Source of the DNA: Anaerolineae bacterium
Lineage (GTDB): Bacteria > Chloroflexota > Anaerolineae > Aggregatilineales > J027
Length of the DNA stretch: 64,000 nucleotides
Reading direction: 5' to 3'
Assembly (NCBI GenBank): GCA_008933735.1
Contig: WBUL01000011.1
Location: forward strand, 93,929-157,928
Shown here: positions 1 through 8,508 of the stretch, piece by piece
Layout of the letters: each line of letters begins with the position of its first letter
Position numbering within the stretch: the stretch's first letter is position 1
Program-made: the position numbers and the translations under genes
The notes under the pieces: generated by a model
What the model was told of the DNA's origin: nothing
Database searches by the model: none
What the model saw: only the letters and a program-made list of their open reading frames with translations

Positions 1-3000
1 GCCGTAGTTCCCTTCGGTGATAAATTTGACTGTGTATGGGGCATTATCGCCCAACGCATACACCTGGGTACTCACCTGGTAGTCTTCATAACCGCGCTCC
101 GCTGGAACCGCTTCTCCATCCGCGTCCTCGACCCGAATATCACTGGGATATTCACCCCGGATAAACAGTTCCACCGTCATCACCTGATTGGTTTCATTGA
201 TTGTGTATGTAAGAACCTCAGGACTGTCGGTTTCGCCTTCAATCGGCACGCCCGGCGTCAGCGATCCCATCTGTCTTGTGAAATCTGCCTCATTCCCAAC
301 AATCAACGTATACGGCGCACCAGGATTCACGTCGATGCTGATCTCATACGGGCCGGGATTTTCCGGGGTGTAAATCGTAAAGTCATAGTTGGCCCCACTC
401 GAAAAGAGATCAAGTGGCACAAAAAATCCCTCACTGTCCGTCATCTGGACGAACGGATAATTCAAAGGCTGGATTCCCACCACAGTCACAGGTTCACCGG
501 CGGGCGCTTCCAGGCTGTACTTCACAACGGGCGCATCCGATGATCCTGAAACGGTTTGTCCTACTCGGACGGTTCCTTTGTCTTCGCGCAGGGTATCGCC
601 ACGATCAACTTTAAGCACATATCGGCCATCCGTCGTCACGATGATACGATAGGGGCCATCACCCACAATGCGGTAAATCGCGGTTACACGATCCGCTGAG
701 TATTCGTAGTAGGTATACAGGCGCCGCGAGAACTGCCCATCCAGACTGATGATGGAAAAGGCGCTCTCAAAGATGTCGGCGCCGCTTGCCCGCCCATAAC
801 GCAGCGTGATAATATCCCCGTCCTGCACATTGAGGTCAAAGGTCTGCCCGTCAAAATTGGACTGCTCGCCTTCAAACTGTGTACCACCCGGAGTCAGTGT
901 GGCAACAGGCACATCCAGCAGTTCATCGGTAATCTGAAGCGCGTAGTCTCCCGCGTCTTCCGGTCCCTGGCTTTGCAGGTAAATCCAGTTCAACCCGCTA
1001 ATATCGGTCGAAAAAACATTCAGCGTTTGACCATCGAAGTTACGGAGGGAATACAGCGGGGTGATAACATCCCCTTCCTCGTTCACAAACTGCGGCGGAA
1101 GTTGGTCTGCTGCTCCCGCCACCAGCACCGAGAACTGTCCATCCCGCGGTACATCAACCAGCCAACGCTCCGCACCGTACTCGGCCATGCTGCTGACCCC
1201 TGTACTGCCGGATTGAAGCACCCCGCTGAGGGGATTCACGGATTCCTGGGAGGCGGTATCTTCTAGCGAAGATAAAACGATCCCTTCAATATTGTCTGTG
1301 ACCGGTGTTGCTCCGGTCAGGCAGGGCAGATAGGTTGCATCAGCGGTTCCTACAGGCAGGTCACCCGTCATCAGAGGGCGCAGCACAGTAGTGAATTGAT
1401 ACACCTGAGTATCATAGACCGTCGGAATCGTCCACTGCACAATCCCCGGTTCAACCACCTGGCCGCCATCTTCCAGCAGCTCTTCGACCAGTTCAAATTG
1501 AGATGGATCGTAGCGGTAGGTGACGGTCACATCCCGCGCGGCCACACTGCTGCTCAGGCTCAGGGCGGCCTGATTAAACGACTCACGCAGATCAACTGCG
1601 GTGAGGCTGGTAAAGGCATCGAGGCTGGATGAACTCAGGCTGTTGAGCAGCGCCGCATCCGCATCCGCCCCTGTTGCCACCGCAATCAGGCGGATACCAT
1701 CTGCTTTAATACGGCCAGCGGCGGCCTGTGCTGCTGCCGGGTCGCTGAACCCATCCGAAAGCAGCAGAATCGCCCGCTCCGGGGCGCTGCTGCCCAGGAT
1801 TTCGCGGTAGCCATAGACCAGACCCTGGTCAATCGCGGTGCCGCCGCTGGCCCCCACGCCAAAAATGGCATCCAGCGCCTCCTGATGGTTTTCAGTTAGC
1901 GGCACGAGCAGTTGAGCACCGCTGTCAAAGACCACCACACCAACACGCGCCGTATCCGGGTTGAGCTGATTAATGAAATTAGCGGCAGCGCCTTTGGCGG
2001 CTGCGATGCCCGACCCCTGCATACTGCCGGACTTATCCAGCACCAGCACTACATCCAATGGGCGGACGCTGGCATCCATGCAGGCGGTGGCATCACCGGT
2101 AAAGTTGACGTTAACCAGCAGTTCCTCACCAACGGAATGCGGTACATCGGTAGACACAAGTCCTAGCTGCCCGGTCGCGGGGATCACTCCCAGCCCTCCG
2201 TAAACAATCTGATTCAGGAGCTCCGGCAGATTGCCCATATCGGGGATCGGTTCCGGGTCAGAAGGCTGACCGCTGGCCTGCAAGCCCGTCAGCGGCACAT
2301 CGCTGAAAAAACCCGGTTGAACATTCACCTTTTTTCCCGCAACCTTGACCCCAATATCACCTTCCAGGCCAGAAACGGTCATGTTGCCATCTGGGGCCGC
2401 CGTCAGAAAGCCCGCGCTGGAAAACTCAAGCTCTACCCCGTTAATCAGCACGCGCGTGCGCTCGCCGCTGGGCGAATGCACCATCAATCCGTCGGGAGCA
2501 TCGGCACAGGTTCCGCTTGAGGTACTGTTCAACGTAAATGCCTGCATCGGCTGCGTATACAGGTCGGACAGGTCATCTTCATCTGCCACATTTAAAGTTG
2601 TCACGTCACATGCCAGCGATACACTGCTCGACTCTACCCAGCCAATCGACCGGTTGCGCTCGATACGCAGCCAGGAGCCGTCTTCGCTGCGCCCATTCGC
2701 AACCGCATCTTCTCCACCAGGGAACACACTCAGCAGCGGACGATCATCACCAGGGCCAGCATAGACATTGATGGACTCACCCGGATTTTGAAGTTTGCAG
2801 GTCGGCACGGCTGGTGCACTCGGGTCGACCACGCTTTGTACTTCGGTATCGCCAAAAAGCACAAAGGTCAGGTTGGATTCACCTGTTTCCGGCAAATCCG
2901 CCAGGACTTTCATGACAGCGATGCCCCATGCTCCGGTATCCGGGTTCACAGGTTCCGTCACCATCGCCTGCACATTAATCAACTGAACGGTATCCCCGGC

Positions 3001-3288
3001 TGATTCAAACGTAAGGGTGCCAGCTTCCGGGTGAAAAGTCGCCGCCACCAGCGTATTTCCATAACAAGCTTCGTTGCGCCCCATCTCACTACATGAAGCG
3101 CCGACGGTTTGCACAGCGGCCTGTACCAGCGCTTCACAGGATGCCCCCTCATCCCCTTCCTGAGCCTGGGCGATGTTACGTTCAAAACGAATGACTAAAA
3201 GCCCCATCAAAATCAGAAACAAAACGAATTTTATGTAATTAGGCTTCAATGCTGTTATCCCCTCTGATTCATTCACAGGTGCTTCCAT
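1..3288 (-). CDS. Exported von Willebrand A / SH3 protein, 3' end outside window
   Basis: The reading frame is open from the ATG at 3288 to the window edge (1096 codons, no stop), so the C-terminus is missing. A hydrophobic stretch at about residues 18-33 is a signal anchor or signal peptide. A bacterial SH3-like segment lies at about 163-230 (NVYAGPGDD to GWVESSSV). A VWA domain starts near residue 410 with the MIDAS motif DKSGSM and continues to about 590. The rest is beta-rich, with repeated units of the pre-peptidase/bacterial-Ig kind containing VFS, DGQTFDLNVQDGD and similar strands. The protein is probably a secreted or surface-anchored adhesion or sensing protein. The ribosome-binding site is weak (GAGAA). 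An AT-rich 80-bp gap separates it from the LysR gene, which is on the same strand. The function is inferred from domains only. Confidence 0.85.
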   Translation of the reverse strand, partial: MEAPVNESEGITALKPNYIKFVLFLILMGLLVIRFERNIAQAQEGDEGASCEALVQAAVQTVGASCSEMGRNEACYGNTLVAATFHPEAGTLTFESAGDTVQLINVQAMVTEPVNPDTGAWGIAVMKVLADLPETGESNLTFVLFGDTEVQSVVDPSAPAVPTCKLQNPGESINVYAGPGDDRPLLSVFPGGEDAVANGRSEDGSWLRIERNRSIGWVESSSVSLACDVTTLNVADEDDLSDLYTQPMQAFTLNSTSSGTCADAPDGLMVHSPSGERTRVLINGVELEFSSAGFLTAAPDGNMTVSGLEGDIGVKVAGKKVNVQPGFFSDVPLTGLQASGQPSDPEPIPDMGNLPELLNQIVYGGLGVIPATGQLGLVSTDVPHSVGEELLVNVNFTGDATACMDASVRPLDVVLVLDKSGSMQGSGIAAAKGAAANFINQLNPDTARVGVVVFDSGAQLLVPLTENHQEALDAIFGVGASGGTAIDQGLVYGYREILGSSAPERAILLLSDGFSDPAAAQAAAGRIKADGIRLIAVATGADADAALLNSLSSSSLDAFTSLTAVDLRESFNQAALSLSSSVAARDVTVTYRYDPSQFELVEELLEDGGQVVEPGIVQWTIPTVYDTQVYQFTTVLRPLMTGDLPVGTADATYLPCLTGATPVTDNIEGIVLSSLEDTASQESVNPLSGVLQSGSTGVSSMAEYGAERWLVDVPRDGQFSVLVAGAADQLPPQFVNEEGDVITPLYSLRNFDGQTLNVFSTDISGLNWIYLQSQGPEDAGDYALQITDELLDVPVATLTPGGTQFEGEQSNFDGQTFDLNVQDGDIITLRYGRASGADIFESAFSIISLDGQFSRRLYTYYEYSADRVTAIYRIVGDGPYRIIVTTDGRYVLKVDRGDTLREDKGTVRVGQTVSGSSDAPVVKYSLEAPAGEPVTVVGIQPLNYPFVQMTDSEGFFVPLDLFSSGANYDFTIYTPENPGPYEISIDVNPGAPYTLIVGNEADFTRQMGSLTPGVPIEGETDSPEVLTYTINETNQVMTVELFIRGEYPSDIRVEDADGEAVPAERGYEDYQVSTQVYALGDNAPYTVKFITEGNYG

Positions 3289-3370
3289 TATAAATTAATT
3301 ATTCTCTTATCATAAGAAAAAACAAGCTAACAACTTAAAATAATTTTTACCTTAACTTAAAATCCACCGT

Positions 3371-4300
3371 TCATGGGGAAGTGTTTGAAAATTCAAATAG
3401 CTCTCTTAAATGGGGATACTGGTCGGAGAGGAAAAGGAGAAAAGCACGGGTGGTGGGGTTAAACGGGTGATCGCTGTTCCAGATCAGTTTAAGATCGCGT
3501 TCCATCACGGCATCGGTCACTGTGACCGCGTTGACAAGCCCCATTTCCAGCTCATGCTGCACATCAAAGCGGGGTAGAATCGTAATCCCCATGCCGGCGA
3601 TAACGGCCTGCTTGATCGCAGCAGGACTGTCAAGTTCCGCCGCAACATGCGGTATAACCTGATGCTGGCGGAAAATCGCCTCCAGCCAGCGCCGTGTATA
3701 TGTTCCTACCGGTCGCATCACCATCGGTTGCTGGTGCAGGTCACGAATCGAAATGTGCTGTCGCAGGTAGCAGGGATGCTGCTGTCCAACCACCACCACC
3801 TGTTCTACCGTTTGCAGCACAAACTGCTGGATGGGCGGGGTCTCTTCCAGCTCACCTTCAATAAAGCCGATTTCTAGCTGCTGCTGGCGCACACGCTGGG
3901 CGACCCCACTGGTCGTATCCGTAACGAGAGACAGCGTAAGATGGGGATAAAGTCTGCGAAACGTCTGCATCCACGCGGGGAGGACGTAGGTTCCGATTCC
4001 TGGGGTTGCTCCAATGCGAATTTGACCACCGCTTATCTGTGAGACATCGGTTACAGCGGCTTCGGCTTCGGCCAGGAGGCGCAAGATACGCTGGGTATAG
4101 CCGCGTAAAATTTCTCCAGCAGGGGTACACTGCACCCCCCGGCGCCCTCTTTTAAACAGGGACGTTCCCAGCGCGGCTTCCAGTTCTTTAATGTGTTGGC
4201 TGACGGCAGACTGGGTGAGATACAAACGTTCAGCAGCGGCGCTAAAACTTCCTTCTTCCGTCACCACGAAAAAAATTTCCAGTTTGCGGAAATCCATCAT
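3371..4300 (-). CDS. LysR-family transcriptional regulator
   Basis: This is a 309-residue LTTR. The N-terminal winged helix (MDFRKLEIFFVVTEEGSFSA, then QSAVSQHIKELE) occupies residues 1-60. The effector-binding domain follows (IRIGATPGIGTYVLP; AVIAGMGITILP). An upstream in-frame extension to 4414 exists, but I choose the ATG pair at 4300/4297 because the HTH begins immediately after it, as is usual in the family. No Shine-Dalgarno is visible. A perfect 15-bp palindrome of T-N11-A form sits directly upstream. The gene is divergent from the sulfur operon at 4401, so it probably regulates that operon and itself. The effector is unknown. Members of this family also include CysB- and CbbR-type regulators, and I cannot separate these from sequence alone. 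Confidence 0.9.
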   Translation of the reverse strand: MMDFRKLEIFFVVTEEGSFSAAAERLYLTQSAVSQHIKELEAALGTSLFKRGRRGVQCTPAGEILRGYTQRILRLLAEAEAAVTDVSQISGGQIRIGATPGIGTYVLPAWMQTFRRLYPHLTLSLVTDTTSGVAQRVRQQQLEIGFIEGELEETPPIQQFVLQTVEQVVVVGQQHPCYLRQHISIRDLHQQPMVMRPVGTYTRRWLEAIFRQHQVIPHVAAELDSPAAIKQAVIAGMGITILPRFDVQHELEMGLVNAVTVTDAVMERDLKLIWNSDHPFNPTTRAFLLFLSDQYPHLRELFEFSNTSP

Positions 4301-4303
4301 GCC

Positions 4304-4318
4304 ATAAGTATAACTTAT
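4304..4318. promoter_or_regulatory. Palindromic LysR-type box
   Basis: ATAAGT-ATA-ACTTAT is a perfect inverted repeat in the lysR/rhodanese intergenic region and fits the T-N11-A pattern of LTTR recognition sites. It lies 4 bp upstream of the lysR start and about 83 bp upstream of the divergent rhodanese start. That placement suits autoregulation plus activation of the divergent operon. This is inference from sequence. Confidence 0.55.
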
Positions 4319-4400
4319 ACCTGTAGATAAGCAACTGCATCTGCCTGCCCGAATTAGCCCATGCCATACTCTTTTTTGAAGCTGGATGTAGGTGGTGCAT

Positions 4401-4736
4401 ATGAATGTAATCAAGATGTTGTTTGGTGGTAATGGTATTTCTCCTTCCGAAGTGGAACCCCGGCTGAAAGACTACTACGTCCTGGATGTACGCCAGCCGG
4501 AAGAATTTCAAATCGAGCATATTGACGGTGCGAAATTGATTCCGCTGAATCAACTGCCTAAAAAGCTGGGAACATTACCCCGCGATAAAGAAATCCTGTG
4601 CGTATGCCGTTCGGGGTCGCGCAGTGGGGCGGCAGTGCGGCATCTGACGGGAGCAGGCTATAAGGCCGTCAATCTCAGCGGCGGCATTGTCGCATGGCGG
4701 CGTGCCGGACTGCCCCTCAAAAAGGGCAAAAAATGA
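4401..4736 (+). CDS. Single-domain rhodanese sulfurtransferase
   Basis: This 111-residue protein is one rhodanese domain with the catalytic loop CRSGSR (Cys69). It transfers sulfane sulfur to a thiol acceptor in the cytoplasm. The short N-terminal stretch before YYVLDVRQPEEF is compatible with a soluble form. I choose the ATG at 4401 with ribosome-binding site GTAGGTGG; in-frame GTG codons at 4392 and 4395 lie inside that site. It is first in a sulfur-handling operon, and its stop codon overlaps the start of the TauE gene (ATGA at 4733). Confidence 0.92.
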   Translation: MNVIKMLFGGNGISPSEVEPRLKDYYVLDVRQPEEFQIEHIDGAKLIPLNQLPKKLGTLPRDKEILCVCRSGSRSGAAVRHLTGAGYKAVNLSGGIVAWRRAGLPLKKGKK

Positions 4737-5476
4737 TTGACGTGCTGCTCGGATTTGGCATTGGATTGATGCTGGGTCTGCTGGGCGGCGGCGGTTCGAT
4801 CCTGACCGTCCCGGCACTGGTATACATCATCGGACAGACTCCGCAGGCCGCCGTGACCACCTCCCTTGCCATTGTGGGCGCTAATAGTGCGATGGGGGCG
4901 TATTTCCACGGGCAGCAGGGCACGCTTAACGGGCGGGTCGCGCTTCTGTTTGGCGGGGCGGGCATCGGGGTCGCCTACCTGGCGGCAGGTCTCTCCGACC
5001 ATTTTCCGCCTTCCCTGCTGATGACAATTTTTGCGGGACTCATGCTAACCGTGGGCATCCTGATGGTTGCAACACCCCAGCCAAGCCAGACAAAAGCGGA
5101 CGAGCCAAGTTTAATGGGCATTCTTTTGAGTGGAGCGGGTGTCGGACTGCTGACCGGAATTCTCGGCGTAGGCGGCGGTTTTCTGATTGTGCCTGCGCTG
5201 GTCATGCTGGTTGGCCTGCCGATCCAGCAGGCTGTCGGCACCTCGCTGGTCGTGATTGCTATGAACAGCATCGCTGGTTTTCTGGGGCATCTCAGCGGCG
5301 TTTCCATCGATCTGACTGTGCTGCTTCTGTTCCTGATGGCAGGACTGGCAGGCACGTTTACCGGATCAAAGCTCTCTCATCGTTTACCCGCAAACCAGCT
5401 CAAACGGGGTTTTGCCATCTTCATCATCGGGCTGGCAATTTTTCTACTGGCAGATCATTTACCAAACTTACTGTGA
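4733..5476 (+). CDS. TauE/SafE-family sulfite/anion exporter
   Basis: This 247-residue, strongly hydrophobic membrane protein has the two-fold repeat typical of TauE/SafE (DUF81): GLLGGGGSILTVPALVY near the start, and GVGGGFLIVPALVMLVGLP around residues 145-165. About seven to eight membrane helices are expected. Family members export sulfite, sulfoacetate or related anions. Between a rhodanese and a persulfide-dioxygenase-like gene, removal of sulfite or thiosulfate made from sulfane sulfur is the likely role. The start at 4733 overlaps the preceding stop, which implies translational coupling. The substrate is inferred from context. Confidence 0.88.
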   Translation: MIDVLLGFGIGLMLGLLGGGGSILTVPALVYIIGQTPQAAVTTSLAIVGANSAMGAYFHGQQGTLNGRVALLFGGAGIGVAYLAAGLSDHFPPSLLMTIFAGLMLTVGILMVATPQPSQTKADEPSLMGILLSGAGVGLLTGILGVGGGFLIVPALVMLVGLPIQQAVGTSLVVIAMNSIAGFLGHLSGVSIDLTVLLLFLMAGLAGTFTGSKLSHRLPANQLKRGFAIFIIGLAIFLLADHLPNLL

Positions 5477-5495
5477 CAAAAAGGAGCGAGGCACA

Positions 5496-6890
5496 ATGTA
5501 CATTCAACAGTTTTTCATTGACGGTCTTGGATGTGCGTCCTACCTGGTAGGCTGCGAAGCCTTTGGGCTGGCGGCAGTGGTTGATCCTGACCGCGATGTA
5601 CAAAAATACCTGGACGCAGCGAACGAGCGTGGTTTGAAAATCACCCATATTCTCGAAACCCATCTGCACGCTGACCATGTTTCGGGGAATACGGAACTGG
5701 CGGCCCGCACTGGCGCAGATATTTACGTGCATGAAAATGGAAACGCTGAATTCCCTCATATCCCGCTAAAGGGCGGCGAAATCATCGAACTGGGCAACGT
5801 ACATCTGCACGTGCGGTTTACCCCCGGTCACACCCCGGACAGTGTTAGCCTGCTGGTAGCGGACACTACCCGCGCCGAGGAGCCCTGGATGGCATTAACA
5901 GGCGATACCCTCTTCGTCGGGGATATTGGCCGTCCTGATCTGGTCGGGTTGGAAGCGGCGATGGGGCTGGCGGGTGATATGTACCACACCTTGCAGCATG
6001 AATTTTTGCCCCTGCACGACAGCCTGATGATTTATCCGGGTCATGGGGCAGGGTCGCTGTGTGGCAAATCGATAGGTTCGGTGCGGTCAACGTCATTGGG
6101 ATTTGAAAAACGCCACAACCATGCCCTGACGCTGCATGACAAAGATGAATTTATCTCGTATGCGACCAGCAGTCTCCCAGAACAGCCCGCCAACCATACC
6201 CGCATCAAAAAGATGAATCGTCGCGGACCAAAAGTGCTGGGCGAAATCACCCCCAAACCGGTGTCCATCCAAGCGGCGATCCCTCACTTCCAGCGCGGCG
6301 CGGCCCTGCTGGATACCCGTTCTAAAGAGGCTTACGTGGCAAAACATATCCCTGGTTCGGTTCATCTGGAAGCAGACAGCCAGCTTAGCAACCGTGTCGG
6401 TTTTGTGCTGCCGTCGGATGCCCCGGTGATTCTGCTCCTGAAAAATCCGGAGGATTACCGCCGGGTAGTTTACAGTCTGGCCCGTGTCGGTTACGACAAC
6501 GTGATCGGCTACCTTGCAGACAGTCTGGATACCTGGGAAGCCCTCGGCCTGCCCATCACCAGCGGCGATGTGAAAGACATTGAACCCGCCGAACTGAATG
6601 AACTCATCGTGGATGGCAGCGGGCTGCAAATTGTCGATGTGCGCGAGCCCTGGGAGTTTATGCAGGGGCATGTGCCAAATGCACGGTTAGTCCCGCTGGG
6701 GCAGTTGATGAACCGGATTGACGAGTTAAATCCAGAACAGCCTGTCGCAGTCATCTGCGCCACCGGCAGCCGCAGCCAATCCGCTGCTGCGCTGTTTGGG
6801 AGACAGGGCTTCAAGACTATTTATAATGTACGCGGCGGGACTTATGGCTGGATGCAAAACGGTCTGCCGCTGGAACAAGACGTGAGATAA
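5496..6890 (+). CDS. MBL-fold persulfide-dioxygenase-like protein with two rhodanese domains
   Basis: This is a 464-residue fusion. Residues 1-240 form a metallo-beta-lactamase domain of the ETHE1/persulfide dioxygenase type: THLHADH (His56, His58, Asp60, His61), TPGHTPDS, LTGDTLFVGDIGRPDL, and YPGHGAGSLCG. A first rhodanese domain (about 260-355) has lost its catalytic cysteine (the loop reads LLLKNPED). A second (about 370-464) keeps CATGSRS with Cys421. Known members oxidise glutathione persulfide or low-molecular-weight persulfides to sulfite, and the fused rhodanese can hand over or accept sulfur. The start has an AAGGAG site 9 bp upstream. It follows the TauE gene by 19 bp, so sulfite made here could be exported by its neighbour. 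Confidence 0.92.
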   Translation: MYIQQFFIDGLGCASYLVGCEAFGLAAVVDPDRDVQKYLDAANERGLKITHILETHLHADHVSGNTELAARTGADIYVHENGNAEFPHIPLKGGEIIELGNVHLHVRFTPGHTPDSVSLLVADTTRAEEPWMALTGDTLFVGDIGRPDLVGLEAAMGLAGDMYHTLQHEFLPLHDSLMIYPGHGAGSLCGKSIGSVRSTSLGFEKRHNHALTLHDKDEFISYATSSLPEQPANHTRIKKMNRRGPKVLGEITPKPVSIQAAIPHFQRGAALLDTRSKEAYVAKHIPGSVHLEADSQLSNRVGFVLPSDAPVILLLKNPEDYRRVVYSLARVGYDNVIGYLADSLDTWEALGLPITSGDVKDIEPAELNELIVDGSGLQIVDVREPWEFMQGHVPNARLVPLGQLMNRIDELNPEQPVAVICATGSRSQSAAALFGRQGFKTIYNVRGGTYGWMQNGLPLEQDVR

Positions 6891-6895
6891 AACAC

Positions 6896-7300
6896 ATGGA
6901 ACAAACGAGCTTAGGGTTAACGACCATTTTGCATACCGATTTCCAGGCCGCCGAAAAGCGCGTTCTAGAAGCGCTGAAGGCAGAGGGGTTTGGGGTGCTG
7001 ACCGAAATTGATGTCAGAGCCACAATGAAACAAAAGCTGGATGTGGATTTTCGCCCATACAAAATTCTGGGCGCGTGTAATCCACCCCTGGCCCATCGCG
7101 CCCTCACAACCGCACCGGAAGTCGGCCTGCTGCTGCCCTGCAATGTGACCCTATCGGAAAATGCACCAGGCGAAATCCTTGTGTCGCTGGTTGACCCGAT
7201 GATGATGATGGATGTGATCGCACACGAATCGCTGAAACCTGTCGCGGAAGAGGCGCGGCAGCGGTTAGAAAAAGTCGTTCAGGCATTAGAAATGGAGTAA
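6896..7300 (+). CDS. DUF302 protein
   Basis: This 134-residue soluble protein matches the DUF302 family: an N-terminal segment with LEALKAEGFGVLTEIDV, then the family-typical YKILGACNPPLAHRAL and LLLPCNVTLSEN, and a C-terminal VDPMMMM run. DUF302 proteins often occur beside rhodanese and persulfide-handling genes, and their biochemical role is not settled. The two cysteines in GACNP and PCNV are the conserved ones and could carry sulfur or metal; that part is inference. The gene starts 5 bp after the MBL-rhodanese stop and ends 3 bp before the zinc-ribbon gene, so it belongs to the same operon. Confidence 0.85.
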   Translation: MEQTSLGLTTILHTDFQAAEKRVLEALKAEGFGVLTEIDVRATMKQKLDVDFRPYKILGACNPPLAHRALTTAPEVGLLLPCNVTLSENAPGEILVSLVDPMMMMDVIAHESLKPVAEEARQRLEKVVQALEME

Positions 7301-7303
7301 ACT

Positions 7304-7507
7304 ATGCCTCTGTATGAATTTGATTGTACGGACTGTGGGGAAGCATTCGAGAAGCGGGTGCGTCTGTCGGACTCGCTGGACAGCATCGCTTGTCCGCACT
7401 GCGGGGGGATCAAAACGCAGAAAAAACTCTCGCAGTTTGCTGTGAAGGGCGGCAGCAGTCCCACGCCCACCAGCAGCGCATCAAGCTGCTCAACGGGCGG
7501 CACCTGA
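7304..7507 (+). CDS. FmdB-type zinc-ribbon protein
   Basis: This small 67-residue protein begins MPLYEFDCTDCG and has a second knuckle CPHCGG, giving the two CxxC pairs of the FmdB/CxxC zinc-ribbon regulatory family. The tail (about 48-67) is Ser/Thr/Pro-rich and ends in SSCSTGGT. The role is unknown. Family members are found in formamidase/amidase operons and in many sulfur and one-carbon operons. It starts 3 bp after DUF302 with GGAG as ribosome-binding site. Confidence 0.85.
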   Translation: MPLYEFDCTDCGEAFEKRVRLSDSLDSIACPHCGGIKTQKKLSQFAVKGGSSPTPTSSASSCSTGGT

Positions 7508-7548
7508 GGGATCCGATTTAACAACTGACCGTGTGTCAGGATCTTAGA

Positions 7549-8016
7549 ATGACCAACGAAAGACGATATGCGGCGGAAGCCGGAGCGCCTTACCCTGCTG
7601 GAAGTCACACGGGTTGTTGATTTATGCCTGGAAAATCTGACCCTTCGCGCCGCGTGGCAGGCATTGATATTCGGCAGGATATGCTTGAAGCGGCGCAGCA
7701 CTATGTGCCCCAGGGGGAATTTAAACTCGCGCCTATGGAAGCCGTTCCGTATGGCGACCAATCGTTTGACCTGGTATTTTTGGGTCATGTGCTGCACGAA
7801 ACCGATGATGCTGCCAGAGCACTGCAAGAGGCGAAACGGGTTACCAAGTCACGAGTCGTCGTGCTGGAATGGCCTTATGAAAAGGGCGAGTTTGGCCCGC
7901 CGCTTGATCACCGTTTAAAACCTGAAATCGTGCTGGCTTTGGCGAAAAAGGTCGGATTCAGCCAGTGCCAGCAGGTAAATTTACATCATATGACTCTCTA
8001 CCGGATGGAGACATGA
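7549..8016 (+). pseudogene. Class I SAM methyltransferase, internally deleted and frameshifted
   Basis: Two overlapping frames carry pieces of one methyltransferase. The frame from 7568 encodes ERLTLLEVTRVVDLCLENL, the helix that normally precedes SAM motif I. The frame from about 7651 to 8016 resumes at RVAGIDIRQDMLEAA (motif II) and continues with YGDQSFDLVFLGHVLHETDD (motif IV) and VVVLEWPYEKGE. The expected glycine-rich motif I (LDVGxGxG, roughly 20 residues) is absent, and the frame changes at about 7640-7652. A 130-aa frame starting at 7624 could be translated but would lack the SAM loop. The ATG at 7549 opens another frame that stops at 7618-7620. The downstream stop overlaps the next start (ATGA), which suggests a once-intact coupled gene. 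A sequencing or assembly error is possible. Confidence 0.7.
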
Positions 8017-8471
8017 GCAAGAGAAGACAGAAAAAAACTCAGCCCACGAACAACAATGTGCGCCTGCTGTGGGCGGTGGGAATCATCGCAATTATTCTTG
8101 TGGCAGCGGCGATTTTACTCCTGAACCAGGATGAGGAAACCGAGGAAGCCACAACGGACACCGCGCTTCCGGCGGAAGTCTCGGTTGCGGACGCCGCAAA
8201 GATGCGCGAATCGGGCGCCTTTGTCCTTGATGTGCGTGAGCAGGACGAATGGGACACCGTGCATATTCCCGGTGCACATCTGATTCCCCTGGGTCAACTG
8301 CCGGATCGCCTGAACGAACTGCCCCAGGATCAGGAAATTGTGGTGGTCTGCCGTTCGGGGAATCGCAGCGCCACCGGACGCGATATTTTAAAGGATGCCG
8401 GATTCTCGCAGGTTACCAGTATGGCGGGCGGCATGAACGAATGGCAGGCGGCGAGTCTGCCCGTAGAATAA
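8013..8471 (+). CDS. Membrane-anchored rhodanese
   Basis: This 152-residue protein has a positively charged N-terminus (MSKRRQKK), one transmembrane helix (about residues 18-37), an acidic linker, and a rhodanese domain with catalytic loop CRSGNRS (Cys113). The charge pattern puts the catalytic domain outside the cytoplasm. It is the third rhodanese-containing gene of this operon and its only extracytoplasmic one, so it may capture thiosulfate or polysulfide at the cell surface. The start at 8013 overlaps the methyltransferase remnant stop. Confidence 0.9.
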   Translation: MSKRRQKKTQPTNNNVRLLWAVGIIAIILVAAAILLLNQDEETEEATTDTALPAEVSVADAAKMRESGAFVLDVREQDEWDTVHIPGAHLIPLGQLPDRLNELPQDQEIVVVCRSGNRSATGRDILKDAGFSQVTSMAGGMNEWQAASLPVE

Positions 8472-8485
8472 CACCCAACTTCAAT

Positions 8486-8508
8486 GGGGCAGGATGCATA
8501 ACTGCCCC
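8486..8508. terminator. Hairpin between convergent genes
   Basis: GGGGCAG and CTGCCCC form a 7-bp stem with a 9-nt loop between the rhodanese stop and the stop codon of the convergent FAD dehydrogenase. There is no clear T-run on either side, so the terminator activity is a guess. Confidence 0.4.

Noticed and set aside
6250..6560. First rhodanese domain of the MBL fusion as an active sulfurtransferase
   Set aside because: Its loop reads LLLKNPED and lacks the catalytic cysteine; only the second domain keeps it.
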